Positions 21,452 through 27,829 of a stretch of 27,829 nucleotides of DNA are shown one piece after another (the first letter of the stretch is position 1; each line of letters opens with the position of its first letter). This stretch comes from RGUW01 sp040399325 (lineage in GTDB: Bacteria > Cyanobacteriota > Cyanobacteriia > PCC-6307 > Cyanobiaceae): the NCBI GenBank assembly GCA_040399325.1, contig JBBASJ010000028.1:1-27829 (forward strand), read 5' to 3'. The translations under genes and the position numbers were made by a program. Under the pieces are notes generated by a model. It did not search any database and had not been told where the DNA came from. It was given only the letters and a program-made list of their open reading frames with translations.

Positions 21452-22537
21452 ATGACCACCAGCCACCGCATCACCCTGCTCGCTGGCGACGGCATTGGCC
21501 CCGAGATCACCGCGGTGGCCCGGCAACTGCTGGATGCGGTGAGCCGCCGCCACGGCTTTGGGCTCATCTACGACGAGCAGCCCATGGGCGGGGCCGCGAT
21601 CGAGCTGGGTGGCGTTCCCCTGCCCGAGAGCACCCTGGAGGCCTGCCGCGCCAGCGAAGCGGTGCTGCTGGCGGCGATCGGCTCACCCCAGTACGACTCT
21701 CTGCCGCGCGAACAACGTCCCGAAACCGGCTTATTGGCTCTGCGGGCCGGCCTGGGGCTGTTTGCCAACCTGAGGCCGGTCAAGATCGTGCCGGCCCTGG
21801 TCTCGGCCAGCAGCCTCAAACCCGAGGTGATCGAGGGCGTCGACCTGATGGTGGTGCGCGAACTCACCGGCGGCATCTACTTCGGCACCCCGAAAGGCCG
21901 GGTGAGCACCGAAGCCGGAGAGCGCGGCTTCAACACCATGGCCTACAGCGATTTCGAGGTCGATCGCATTGCCCGGGTGGGCTTCGATCTGGCCCGCGCA
22001 CGCCGGGGGCAGCTGTGCTCCGTCGACAAGGCCAACGTGCTCGATGTGAGTCAGCTGTGGCGCGAGCGGGTCGAAGCGATCCACAGCGAGGCCTATGGCG
22101 ACGTGGCCCTCAGCCACCTGTATGTCGACAACGCTGCCATGCAACTGGTGCGGGCGCCGAAGCAATTCGATGTGCTGCTGACCAGCAACCTGTTCGGCGA
22201 CATCCTCAGCGACGAAGCGGCCATGCTCAGCGGCTCGATCGGCATGCTGCCGTCGGCGTCGCTGGGCGAAGCCGGACCCGGCGTGTTCGAACCGATCCAC
22301 GGTTCGGCGCCCGACATCGCTGGCCAGGACAAGGCCAATCCGATGGCGATGGTGCTGAGCGCCGCCATGCTGCTGCGCATCGGCCTCAGGCAGGAGGCTG
22401 CCGCCGCCGACCTGGAGCGGGCCGTCGATCAGGTGCTGGCCGCGGGCTATCGCACCGGCGATCTGATGCAGGCGGGCTGCACCCAGCTGGGCTGCCGCGC
22501 CATGGGCGATCAACTGCAGGCGGCTCTCGAAAGCTGA
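21452..22537 (+). CDS. leuB: 3-isopropylmalate dehydrogenase
   Basis: 361 aa. Hallmarks: LLAGDGIGPEITAVARQLLDAV at the N-terminus, LLAAIGSPQYDSLPREQRPETGLLALRAGLGLFANLRPVK (substrate Arg residues), RELTGGIYFG, AYSDFEVDRIARVGFDLA, VDKANVLDVSQLWR, LYVDNAAMQL, and the signature NLFGDILSDEAAMLSGSIGMLPSASLG followed by FEPIHGSAPDIAGQDKANP (NAD-binding). It carries out oxidative decarboxylation in leucine synthesis. The promoter must lie in or after the GC-rich 12-bp array. prk follows 62 bp downstream. Confidence 0.97.
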   Translation: MTTSHRITLLAGDGIGPEITAVARQLLDAVSRRHGFGLIYDEQPMGGAAIELGGVPLPESTLEACRASEAVLLAAIGSPQYDSLPREQRPETGLLALRAGLGLFANLRPVKIVPALVSASSLKPEVIEGVDLMVVRELTGGIYFGTPKGRVSTEAGERGFNTMAYSDFEVDRIARVGFDLARARRGQLCSVDKANVLDVSQLWRERVEAIHSEAYGDVALSHLYVDNAAMQLVRAPKQFDVLLTSNLFGDILSDEAAMLSGSIGMLPSASLGEAGPGVFEPIHGSAPDIAGQDKANPMAMVLSAAMLLRIGLRQEAAAADLERAVDQVLAAGYRTGDLMQAGCTQLGCRAMGDQLQAALES

Positions 22538-22599
22538 AGCCCTGCGGGGGGGCGACCGGCGACCTGCCAAACTCAGCCCCAGTTCATTGCCCCCCGCGC

Positions 22600-23502
22600 A
22601 TGTCGAAGCGTCACCCGGTCGTCGCCGTCACCGGCTCCTCAGGCGCAGGGACCAGCACCGTCAAGCGCGCCTTTGAGCAGATCTTCAAGCGCGAAGGCAT
22701 CACCCCGGCCGTGGTCGAGGGCGACAGCTATCACCGCTACGAGCGCGGCCCCATGAAGGAAGCCATGGCGGCAGCTCTGGCCAAGGGTGAGAACTTCAGC
22801 CACTTCGGCCCCGAGGCCAACCTGTTCGACAAGCTGGCCGAGCTGTTTCAGAGCTACGGCGAGACCGGCAGCGGTCAGAAGCGCTATTACCTGCATTCGG
22901 TGGAAGAGGCTGCCGAGCACAACGGCCGTCTGGGAACCGACCTGGCCCCCGGCCAGTTCACGCCCTGGGAAGCGATCCCCAGCGGTACCGACCTGCTCTT
23001 CTACGAAGGCCTCCACGGCGGCGTGAAGGGTGACGGCTACGACGTCGCCGGACTTGCCGACCTGCTGGTTGGGGTGGTGCCGATCGTCAACCTCGAGTGG
23101 ATTCAGAAGATCGCCCGCGACAACAGCGAGCGGGGCTATTCGGCAGAGGCGACCGTCGACACGATCCTGCGACGGATGCCCGACTACATCAATCACATCT
23201 GCCCCCAGTTCAGCCGCACCGACATCAACTTCCAGCGGGTGCCCACGGTCGACACCTCCAACCCGTTCATGATCCGGAACATTCCGACCCCGGACGAGTC
23301 GTTCGTGATCGTTCACTTCCGCAAGGGCGCCCGGGAAAAATGGGGGATTGACTTCACCTATCTGCTGGACATGATCCACGACTCGTTCATGTCAAGCCCC
23401 ACGTCGATCGTGGTGAATGGCGGCAAGATGGGCTTTGCGATGGAACTGATCCTCACCCCGATCATTCATCGCATGATCGAAGACAAGAAGACACTCGGCT
23501 GA
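22600..23502 (+). CDS. prk: Phosphoribulokinase, proteobacterial (short) type
   Basis: 300 aa from ATG 22600. P-loop GSSGAGTSTVKRAFE near residues 12-26, catalytic Asp in VVEGDSYHRYER, FSHFGPEANLFD, FYEGLHGGVKG, PIVNLEWIQKIARD, TDINFQRVPTVDTSNPF. It phosphorylates ribulose-5-phosphate to RuBP in the Calvin cycle. At 300 aa with this sequence it is the octameric purple-bacterial class, as in alpha-cyanobacteria (marine Synechococcus, Prochlorococcus, Cyanobium), not the longer plant-like class with regulatory cysteines. The open frame upstream to 22015 is antiparallel noise over leuB. No clear Shine-Dalgarno. Confidence 0.95.
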   Translation: MSKRHPVVAVTGSSGAGTSTVKRAFEQIFKREGITPAVVEGDSYHRYERGPMKEAMAAALAKGENFSHFGPEANLFDKLAELFQSYGETGSGQKRYYLHSVEEAAEHNGRLGTDLAPGQFTPWEAIPSGTDLLFYEGLHGGVKGDGYDVAGLADLLVGVVPIVNLEWIQKIARDNSERGYSAEATVDTILRRMPDYINHICPQFSRTDINFQRVPTVDTSNPFMIRNIPTPDESFVIVHFRKGAREKWGIDFTYLLDMIHDSFMSSPTSIVVNGGKMGFAMELILTPIIHRMIEDKKTLG

Positions 23503-23697
23503 ACCTGTCTGTTCCGAAGCAAGTCTGTCTAATCTGGAACCAGGACCCTGGGGAGGCCCGCTATCGCCAGCCCAGCCACGCTTGGCTCCAAGGACAGACG
23601 CGGGAAGGGCGGTGCAGTCTCGTTTGAGATCGCTTCGGCCCGCTCCCAGCGGCACGAGCATCGCCAGGATGGTCTGGGCCGCCGTCCATCGCTGCAG

Positions 23698-23964
23698 TTG
23701 GACCGGATCAACAGCGCCCTGTTAATCCGACAGGCCCGCAGCATTTACTGGAGCTACCTGAGTGCCGGTGGGTCCCTGACTCCACCACCGTTGGGTGTGA
23801 TCGTGCAGGGGCAGATGGGACGGGTGGTGTTCCGCTGGCCCACCCTGCTGCCCCAGGAACAGTTTGTTCCGGGTGAATGGCTGCTGGGCCCTGCCACAAG
23901 CCCCGGCCGGCCGGGCCGCACCCGATCCCGTCTGCAGGAACCATGCCCCCCAGTGCAGCCCTGA
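23698..23964 (+). CDS. Hypothetical protein, 88 aa or longer, overlapping pilD start
   Basis: TTG 23698 is the first conventional start, but the same frame is open from about 23530 with protein-like sequence (VSFEIASARSQRHEHRQDG) and no ATG, GTG or TTG. Either an unusual start or an upstream frameshift is possible. The core reads LDRINSALLIRQARSIYWSYLSAGG, LGVIVQGQMGRVVFRWPTLLPQE and FVPGEWLLGPA, plausible as a folded small protein with a short beta sheet. The family is not recognised. The last 22 bp overlap the pilD start. It sits between prk and pilD on the same strand. Confidence 0.5.
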   Translation: MDRINSALLIRQARSIYWSYLSAGGSLTPPPLGVIVQGQMGRVVFRWPTLLPQEQFVPGEWLLGPATSPGRPGRTRSRLQEPCPPVQP

Positions 23965-24761
23965 GCCTGCTGGCCGCCGTGTTCGGCGCCTGTGTGGGCA
24001 GCTTTCTGAACGTGGTGGCCTGGAGGCTGCCGCGCCAGGAGTCGATCGTGGTTCCAGCCAGCCATTGCCCACGCTGCGGAACGCCGCTCAACTGGTTCGA
24101 CAACATTCCGTTGCTCAGCTGGCTGGCGCTGCGCGGACGCTGCCGCCACTGCGGCGCCTCGATCGCGCTCCGCTACTGGCTGGTGGAGCTGCTCAGCGCC
24201 GGCCTCTGGGTGGCGGCGGTGTGGGCCACACCATCGGGTCTGGGACCCAGGCCCGACGGCTGGCTGGCACTGATCGCCGGCTGGCTGCTGCTGAGTTGGT
24301 TGGTGCCCCTGGTGCTGATCGATCTGGAGCACCTCTGGCTGCCCGAACCGCTGTGCCGCATCGGCCTGGTGCTGGGTCTGATCGGCACGGCAGCGATCGG
24401 CTTTCACCAGGATGCCGACATCGGCCGGGCACTGCTGCTGCATCACCTGCTGGCAGCGGGCCTGGGACTGCTGGGCAGCGAAGCGGTGAGCGCCGCCGGC
24501 GAGCGGCTGCTGGGCCAACCGGCCCTGGGGCTTGGCGATGCCAAGCTCTCGGCACTGCTGGGTGCCTGGCTGGGGCTCACGGGACTGGGCCTCGCCGTGC
24601 TGCTGGCGGTGTTCAGCGGAGCCGCATTCGGCCTGGTGGCGCGCCTCAGCGGCCGTCTCAAGCCAAGCCAGCCCTTTCCGTTTGGCCCCTTTCTGGCCCT
24701 GGGCGGTGGGGCGGTGTGGCTGCTGGGCAATCGGTTCTGGGCGGCACTGCTGCCCTTCTGA
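23943..24761 (+). CDS. pilD: Type IV prepilin peptidase / N-methyltransferase
   Basis: 272 aa from ATG 23943; an in-frame ATG 23877 adds 22 residues that are not membrane-like. The protein starts LSLLAAVFGACVGSFLNVVAWRLPR, the usual PilD opening. The cytoplasmic loop has both zinc-type CxxC pairs (HCPRCGTPLNWFDNIPLLSWL and GRCRHCGASIALRYWLVE), needed for the methyltransferase part. The aspartic protease pair is the Asp in VLIDLEHLWLP and the GLGDAKL motif. About eight membrane helices. It processes major and minor pilins for motility or DNA uptake; no pilin gene is in the window. Confidence 0.93.
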   Translation: MPPSAALSLLAAVFGACVGSFLNVVAWRLPRQESIVVPASHCPRCGTPLNWFDNIPLLSWLALRGRCRHCGASIALRYWLVELLSAGLWVAAVWATPSGLGPRPDGWLALIAGWLLLSWLVPLVLIDLEHLWLPEPLCRIGLVLGLIGTAAIGFHQDADIGRALLLHHLLAAGLGLLGSEAVSAAGERLLGQPALGLGDAKLSALLGAWLGLTGLGLAVLLAVFSGAAFGLVARLSGRLKPSQPFPFGPFLALGGGAVWLLGNRFWAALLPF

Positions 24762-24859
24762 AGCGACAGCCCATGGGGCAGACGTGCTGATCTCGGATCC
24801 TTTAATGGTGCAACCCTCCAGGGTGTTGGCCCTCTCCTCCTGGACTCACCCCAAGTTCC

Positions 24860-25735
24860 ATGTCGCTGTTCGACTGGTTTGCCGATCGCCGCAAAACCGC
24901 CCCGGCGGTGCGCAACACCCAGGATGTGGATGAGGGGGACGGCCTCTGGAGCAAGTGCCCCGAGTGCGGCCTCGTCGTCTACCGCAAGGACCTGCTGGCC
25001 AACGCCAGTGTGTGCAAGGGCTGCGGCCACCACCACCGCATCTTCAGCGACGAACGGATCGCCCTGCTCGCCGATCCCGGCAGCTTCGAACCGATCGACA
25101 GCGACCTGAGTCCCACCGACCCGCTGGCCTTCAAGGACCGGCGCAGCTATGCCGACCGCCTGCGCGACAGCCAGAGCAGCACAGGCCTGATCGATGCCGT
25201 GATCACCGGCCTCTGCCGGGTTGACCACCATCCCCTGGCCCTGGGGGTGATGGATTTCCGCTTCATGGGGGGCTCGATGGGCTCGGTGGTGGGCGAGAAG
25301 CTCACGCGGCTGATCGAGATCGCCACGGCGCAACGGCTGCCGGTCCTGATCGTGTGTGCCTCCGGTGGAGCCCGCATGCAGGAAGGCATGCTCAGCCTCA
25401 TGCAGATGGCCAAGATCTCTGGCGCGTTGCAGCGTCACCGCGAGGCGGGGCTGCTGTATCTGCCCCTGTTGACCCACCCGACCACCGGAGGCGTCACCGC
25501 CAGCTTCGCCATGCTGGGCGATCTGATCCTGGCCGAGCCGAAGGCCCTGATCGGCTTTGCCGGACGCCGGGTGATCGAACAGACCCTGCGCGAAAAACTG
25601 CCCGACGGCTTCCAGACCGCCGAGTACCTGCGGGATCACGGGTTTGTGGATCTGATCGTGGCCCGGCCCGACCTCAGGGAGACCCTCTCGAGTCTGCTGC
25701 GGCTGCACGGCTGCCCAGCGCTGCAACCGGCATGA
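24860..25735 (+). CDS. accD: Acetyl-CoA carboxylase carboxyltransferase beta subunit
   Basis: 291 aa. It starts MSLFDWFADRRK. The N-terminal four-Cys zinc ribbon is visible (KCPECGLVVYRKDL and VCKGCGHHHRIFS, about 33-58). The crotonase-fold carboxyltransferase core follows: DFRFMGGSMGSVVGEKLTRLIE, CASGGARMQEGMLSLMQMAK, LTHPTTGGVTASFAMLGD, IGFAGRRVIEQTLREKLPDGFQ. It works with AccA to carboxylate acetyl-CoA for fatty acid synthesis. Its TGA overlaps the ATG of the next gene (ATGA), so that gene is translationally coupled. Confidence 0.97.
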   Translation: MSLFDWFADRRKTAPAVRNTQDVDEGDGLWSKCPECGLVVYRKDLLANASVCKGCGHHHRIFSDERIALLADPGSFEPIDSDLSPTDPLAFKDRRSYADRLRDSQSSTGLIDAVITGLCRVDHHPLALGVMDFRFMGGSMGSVVGEKLTRLIEIATAQRLPVLIVCASGGARMQEGMLSLMQMAKISGALQRHREAGLLYLPLLTHPTTGGVTASFAMLGDLILAEPKALIGFAGRRVIEQTLREKLPDGFQTAEYLRDHGFVDLIVARPDLRETLSSLLRLHGCPALQPA

Positions 25736-26145
25736 GAACCCTGCTGCTGGCGCTGGTTCTGGTGTGCGGCCTGATGGCCTGGCCAGCCGCCGTGATGGCC
25801 GGCCCCGTCGATTGGCACGAAGTGCCCGCCACGGCCGAAGGGCGCCAGTGGTGGGACGCAGGCAGCCTGCGCTTCAGCCGCAACGGCGAACTCACGGTGC
25901 TGAGCCGCTTTCAGCCCGCCGAAGCCAAGGACGGCGAAAACACGAAACCTCGCATCCTGGGAGATCTTTATGTGATGCAGATCGATTGCGGTCAGAACCT
26001 GTTCCGTGACACCTCGATCAACGGCATCCCCCGTTGGCAGGCCGAGTGGCACCCCACTGATGGTGACGCCCTGATCGAGGCCGTGGTGCAGCAGAGCTGT
26101 GCTGCAGCCACTGCGCTGGCCGCCTCTCGCACACCCCCATCATGA
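25732..26145 (+). CDS. Secreted or lumenal hypothetical protein, 137 aa
   Basis: The N-terminal signal peptide MRTLLLALVLVCGLMAWPA has a likely cut after VMA near residue 23. The mature part (about 114 aa) has VDWHEVPATAEGRQWWDAGSLRF, ELTVLSRFQPAE, a single Cys in VMQIDCGQNLFRDTSING and an Ala-rich C-terminus with one more Cys. The pattern of short strands with W/F and DGD resembles small extracytoplasmic beta proteins common in picocyanobacteria; I cannot name the family. ATGA overlaps join it to accD upstream and to the Gfo/Idh gene downstream, so all three look co-translated. Confidence 0.75.
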   Translation: MRTLLLALVLVCGLMAWPAAVMAGPVDWHEVPATAEGRQWWDAGSLRFSRNGELTVLSRFQPAEAKDGENTKPRILGDLYVMQIDCGQNLFRDTSINGIPRWQAEWHPTDGDALIEAVVQQSCAAATALAASRTPPS

Positions 26146-27212
26146 GCCAGCCGTCCCTGCGCGTGGCTGTGGCCGGTCTCGGCTTTGGCGAGACGGTGCA
26201 TCTCGAAGCCCTCAGGGCTTCGCCGCTGTGGGAGCCGGTGGCTCTGTGGCACCCACGGGCCGAGCGGTTGGCGCAGGCCTGCGCACGCCACCAGCTCCCC
26301 GGAACCGACGACTTTGAAGCCCTGGTGGCCGATCCCGGGCTCGATGCCGTGGTGATCGCCACACCGCCGGGCCCACGCCATGGCCTGGCCCGCCTGGCCC
26401 TGGACGCCGGCAAGCACCTGATGCTGGAAAAACCCGTCGGGCTCCACGCCGGCGAGGTCGAGGACCTGCAGCGACAGGCCCTGGCCAAGGGGCTCACGGT
26501 GGCCGTCGATTTCGAATACCGCGCTGTGCCGCTGTTCATGCAGTTGGCCGAGCTGTTGCAGCAGGGGGTGCTCGGCGAGCCATGGCTGGTGAAGCTCGAC
26601 TGGCTGATGGGCAGCCGAGCCGATGCCCGCCGACCCTGGACCTGGTACGCGAGCCGCGCCCAGGGCGGTGGGGTGCTGGGTGCCCTCGGCACCCATGCCT
26701 TTGACATGCTGCACTGGCTGGTGGGGCCCAGCCTTGGCCTGAGTGCCCAGCTGAGCACCGCCGTGGGGGAGCGTCCCGATCCCGTCAACGGCCAGCCGCT
26801 TGCGGTCGATGCCGAAGACATCGCCTTGGTCCAGCTGCAGCTGCAGACCCGGCAAGGCAAGCCGGTGCCGGCCCAGCTCAACCTGGCCAGTGTGACCCGG
26901 GCCGGCAGGGGCTTCTGGCTCGAGCTGTACGGCAGCGAGGCCACCCTGGTGCTCGGCTCCGACAACCAGAGCGACTACGTGCACGGGTTCGGCCTGTGGA
27001 TGGCCCGCGCTGGCGAGCCGCTGCGACCGGTGACGGCCGATCCGCGGCTGGCCTTCAAGCGAACCTGGGGTGATGGGCGCATCGCACCTGTGGAGCGGCT
27101 GCACAACTGGTGGGCCGAAGCGATCGCCGCCCGCCGGCCGATGGTGCCCGGACTGCTCGAGGCCCTCAGCAGCCAGCGCTGCTGCGACCAGGCACGCGAG
27201 AACCAGCGCTGA
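26142..27212 (+). CDS. Gfo/Idh/MocA family oxidoreductase
   Basis: 356 aa. The N-terminal Rossmann domain opens VAVAGLGFGETVHLEAL and continues DAVVIATPPGPRHGLARLALDAGKHLMLEKPVG; EKPV is the family signature. The C-terminal alpha/beta domain has VDFEYRAVPLFMQLAELL and GGVLGALGTHAFDMLHWLVG, the usual Asp-x3-His active-site region. Substrate unknown; members act on sugars, inositols, or biliverdin (BvdR/PcyA-like relatives exist). It follows the secreted protein gene with an ATGA overlap. A perfect 8-bp inverted repeat at 27224-27252 lies past the stop but lacks a T-tract. Confidence 0.9.
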   Translation: MSQPSLRVAVAGLGFGETVHLEALRASPLWEPVALWHPRAERLAQACARHQLPGTDDFEALVADPGLDAVVIATPPGPRHGLARLALDAGKHLMLEKPVGLHAGEVEDLQRQALAKGLTVAVDFEYRAVPLFMQLAELLQQGVLGEPWLVKLDWLMGSRADARRPWTWYASRAQGGGVLGALGTHAFDMLHWLVGPSLGLSAQLSTAVGERPDPVNGQPLAVDAEDIALVQLQLQTRQGKPVPAQLNLASVTRAGRGFWLELYGSEATLVLGSDNQSDYVHGFGLWMARAGEPLRPVTADPRLAFKRTWGDGRIAPVERLHNWWAEAIAARRPMVPGLLEALSSQRCCDQARENQR

Positions 27213-27424
27213 CCGGACCACAGGCTGATCCGCTCAGCGCCATGGGATCAGCAAGGTGGTGACGACCATCGCGTTGATCGGTATCTCAGCGAACACCGTT
27301 CATCCGTAGCAATGGCTACCGTTCAACAACGTTGGCCCCGGCAGCCCCCAGGCCGCCGGCGGTGGAAGTAGGGAAGCCCCCGAAGCAACGCGCCATCCAC
27401 CCCGGCAACAGCCGGATCGTTCCT

Positions 27425-27429
27425 GGAGG
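27425..27429 (+). promoter_or_regulatory. Strong Shine-Dalgarno GGAGG of a 37-aa ORF
   Basis: GGAGG with an 8-nt spacer to ATG 27438. It is stronger than the signals of most annotated genes in this window. Confidence 0.7.
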
Positions 27430-27437
27430 CAACGTTC

Positions 27438-27551
27438 ATGTCCATCACCACAGCCAGACAGATGGTGCGTCAGGCCGCCGAGGCCCGCCGCGCCGCCAAG
27501 CAGAACGGCTTCGCCGTGCAGTCGCTGCGCAAGCAGCAACTGATCGACTGA
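27438..27551 (+). CDS. Small basic protein, 37 aa
   Basis: ATG 27438, TGA 27549-27551. The product starts MSITTARQMVRQAAEARR, continues AAKQNGFAVQSLRKQQ and ends LID. It is helix-forming and basic (five Arg and two Lys against two acidic residues), with no signal peptide. A GGAGG ribosome-binding site precedes it and a strong intrinsic terminator begins 30 bp after the stop, so it has the frame of a stand-alone transcript between the Gfo/Idh gene and fba. I do not recognise the family; RNA or ribosome association would fit its composition but is speculation. Confidence 0.6.
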   Translation: MSITTARQMVRQAAEARRAAKQNGFAVQSLRKQQLID

Positions 27552-27581
27552 AGTCCGCGGTTCAGGCTTGCTCCATGTGTG

Positions 27582-27610
27582 GCCCCGTCCGGACTCCGGG
27601 CGGGGCTTTC
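27582..27610 (+). terminator. Strong intrinsic terminator before fba
   Basis: GCCCCGTCCGG (27582-27592) pairs with CCGGGCGGGGC (27596-27606) across a 3-nt ACT loop, with one G-U pair, followed by TTTC. It separates the 37-aa ORF from fba. Confidence 0.88.
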
Positions 27611-27729
27611 TGCTGCGGCGCTGCCGCGCTGACATCGGCCGCAGGGGGGCATCCCGTAAACTCGCGCGCAGACCGGGTTTCTGCCCGCCTGCTCGTTCAC
27701 TCCCTTCTGCCCCTTCACGAGGACATCCC

Positions 27730-27829
27730 ATGGCGCTCGTACCGCTTCGTCTGCTGCTGGATCACGCCGCCGAGAACGGCTACGGCATCCCTGCCTTCAA
27801 CGTGAACAACCTGGAGCAGGTGCAGTCGA
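27730..27829 (+). CDS. fba: Class II fructose-bisphosphate aldolase, 3'-truncated by window edge
   Basis: Only the first 33 codons are present. MALVPLRLLLDHAAENGYG followed by IPAFNVNNLEQVQS is the typical N-terminus of Calvin-cycle type class II (zinc-dependent) aldolases; the FNVNN strand contributes to the barrel. GAGGA lies 6 nt before the ATG. The enzyme joins dihydroxyacetone phosphate with glyceraldehyde-3-phosphate or erythrose-4-phosphate. The gene has its own leader of about 120 bp after the terminator at 27582-27610, so it is likely transcribed independently. The metal-binding His residues lie outside the window. Confidence 0.93.
   Translation, partial: MALVPLRLLLDHAAENGYGIPAFNVNNLEQVQS

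Noticed and set aside
22015..22599. Upstream extension of the prk frame
   Set aside because: It lies over leuB in another frame with Arg/Gly-rich shadow composition; the PRK N-terminus starts at 22600.
27224..27252. 8-bp inverted repeat after the Gfo/Idh gene as terminator
   Set aside because: The stem is perfect, but there is no T-tract and the loop is 13 nt, so it was not listed as a terminator.

Overview
This 27.8 kb, GC-rich window is chromosomal DNA of a picocyanobacterium, most likely the Cyanobium/Synechococcus (alpha-cyanobacterial) group. Indicators are an SLH/OprB-type outer-membrane porin, a cyAbrB regulator, DUF3685 (Ycf55-like) and DUF3727 proteins, a CSP41-like epimerase, a cofE-like protein of cyanobacterial form, a phosphoribulokinase of the short proteobacterial type (as carried by alpha-cyanobacteria), a class II Calvin-cycle aldolase, and several copies of the HIP1 core GCGATCGC. 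No phage, transposase, CRISPR, rRNA or tRNA was seen. Coding density is high and most genes are housekeeping.

Layout. 1-1253: 3' part of a porin. 1364-1776: a small secreted protein (-) and a His-rich small ORF (+). 1811-4884: an apparent operon of MerR regulator, glutathione S-transferase, PdeM-like metallophosphoesterase and a membrane-anchored hypothetical protein. 4971-6018: divergent CBS-pair protein (-) and pgsA (+). 6019-6273: a repeat-rich spacer. 6274-8535: CSP41-like protein (-) divergent from hisA, then a Fur-family regulator. 8620-12213: DUF3685 protein, a lumenal thioredoxin-like protein and fumC. 12239-14427: minus-strand block of a 61-aa protein, cyAbrB and PIN-PhoH ATPase. 14538-20621: cofE-like, GNAT-like, ruvX, DUF3727, yqeG, proB and lpxD, all on + with short spacers. 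20622-21451: an 830-bp repeat-rich spacer holding a 100-N assembly gap. 21452-27829: leuB, prk, an 88-aa hypothetical, pilD, accD, a secreted hypothetical, a Gfo/Idh/MocA oxidoreductase, a 37-aa small ORF with its own terminator, and the 5' end of fba.

The genes cover carbon fixation (prk, fba), fatty acid and phospholipid synthesis (accD, pgsA), amino acid synthesis (hisA, proB, leuB), lipid A (lpxD), the TCA branch (fumC), pilus assembly or competence (pilD), redox and metal control (MerR, Fur-like, GST), and thylakoid or photosynthesis accessory roles (lumenal thioredoxin-like, CSP41-like, DUF3685).

The most unusual content is in the two repeat-rich spacers. Each is a mosaic of short, degenerate tandem arrays with different periods: 16, 11 and 13 bp in the first; 17, 18, 11 and 12 bp in the second. 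The two loci share an 11-bp-period element (consensus near TCGATACAAAG) whose TCG steps recur once per DNA helical turn. The other points of interest are small proteins that are easily missed.
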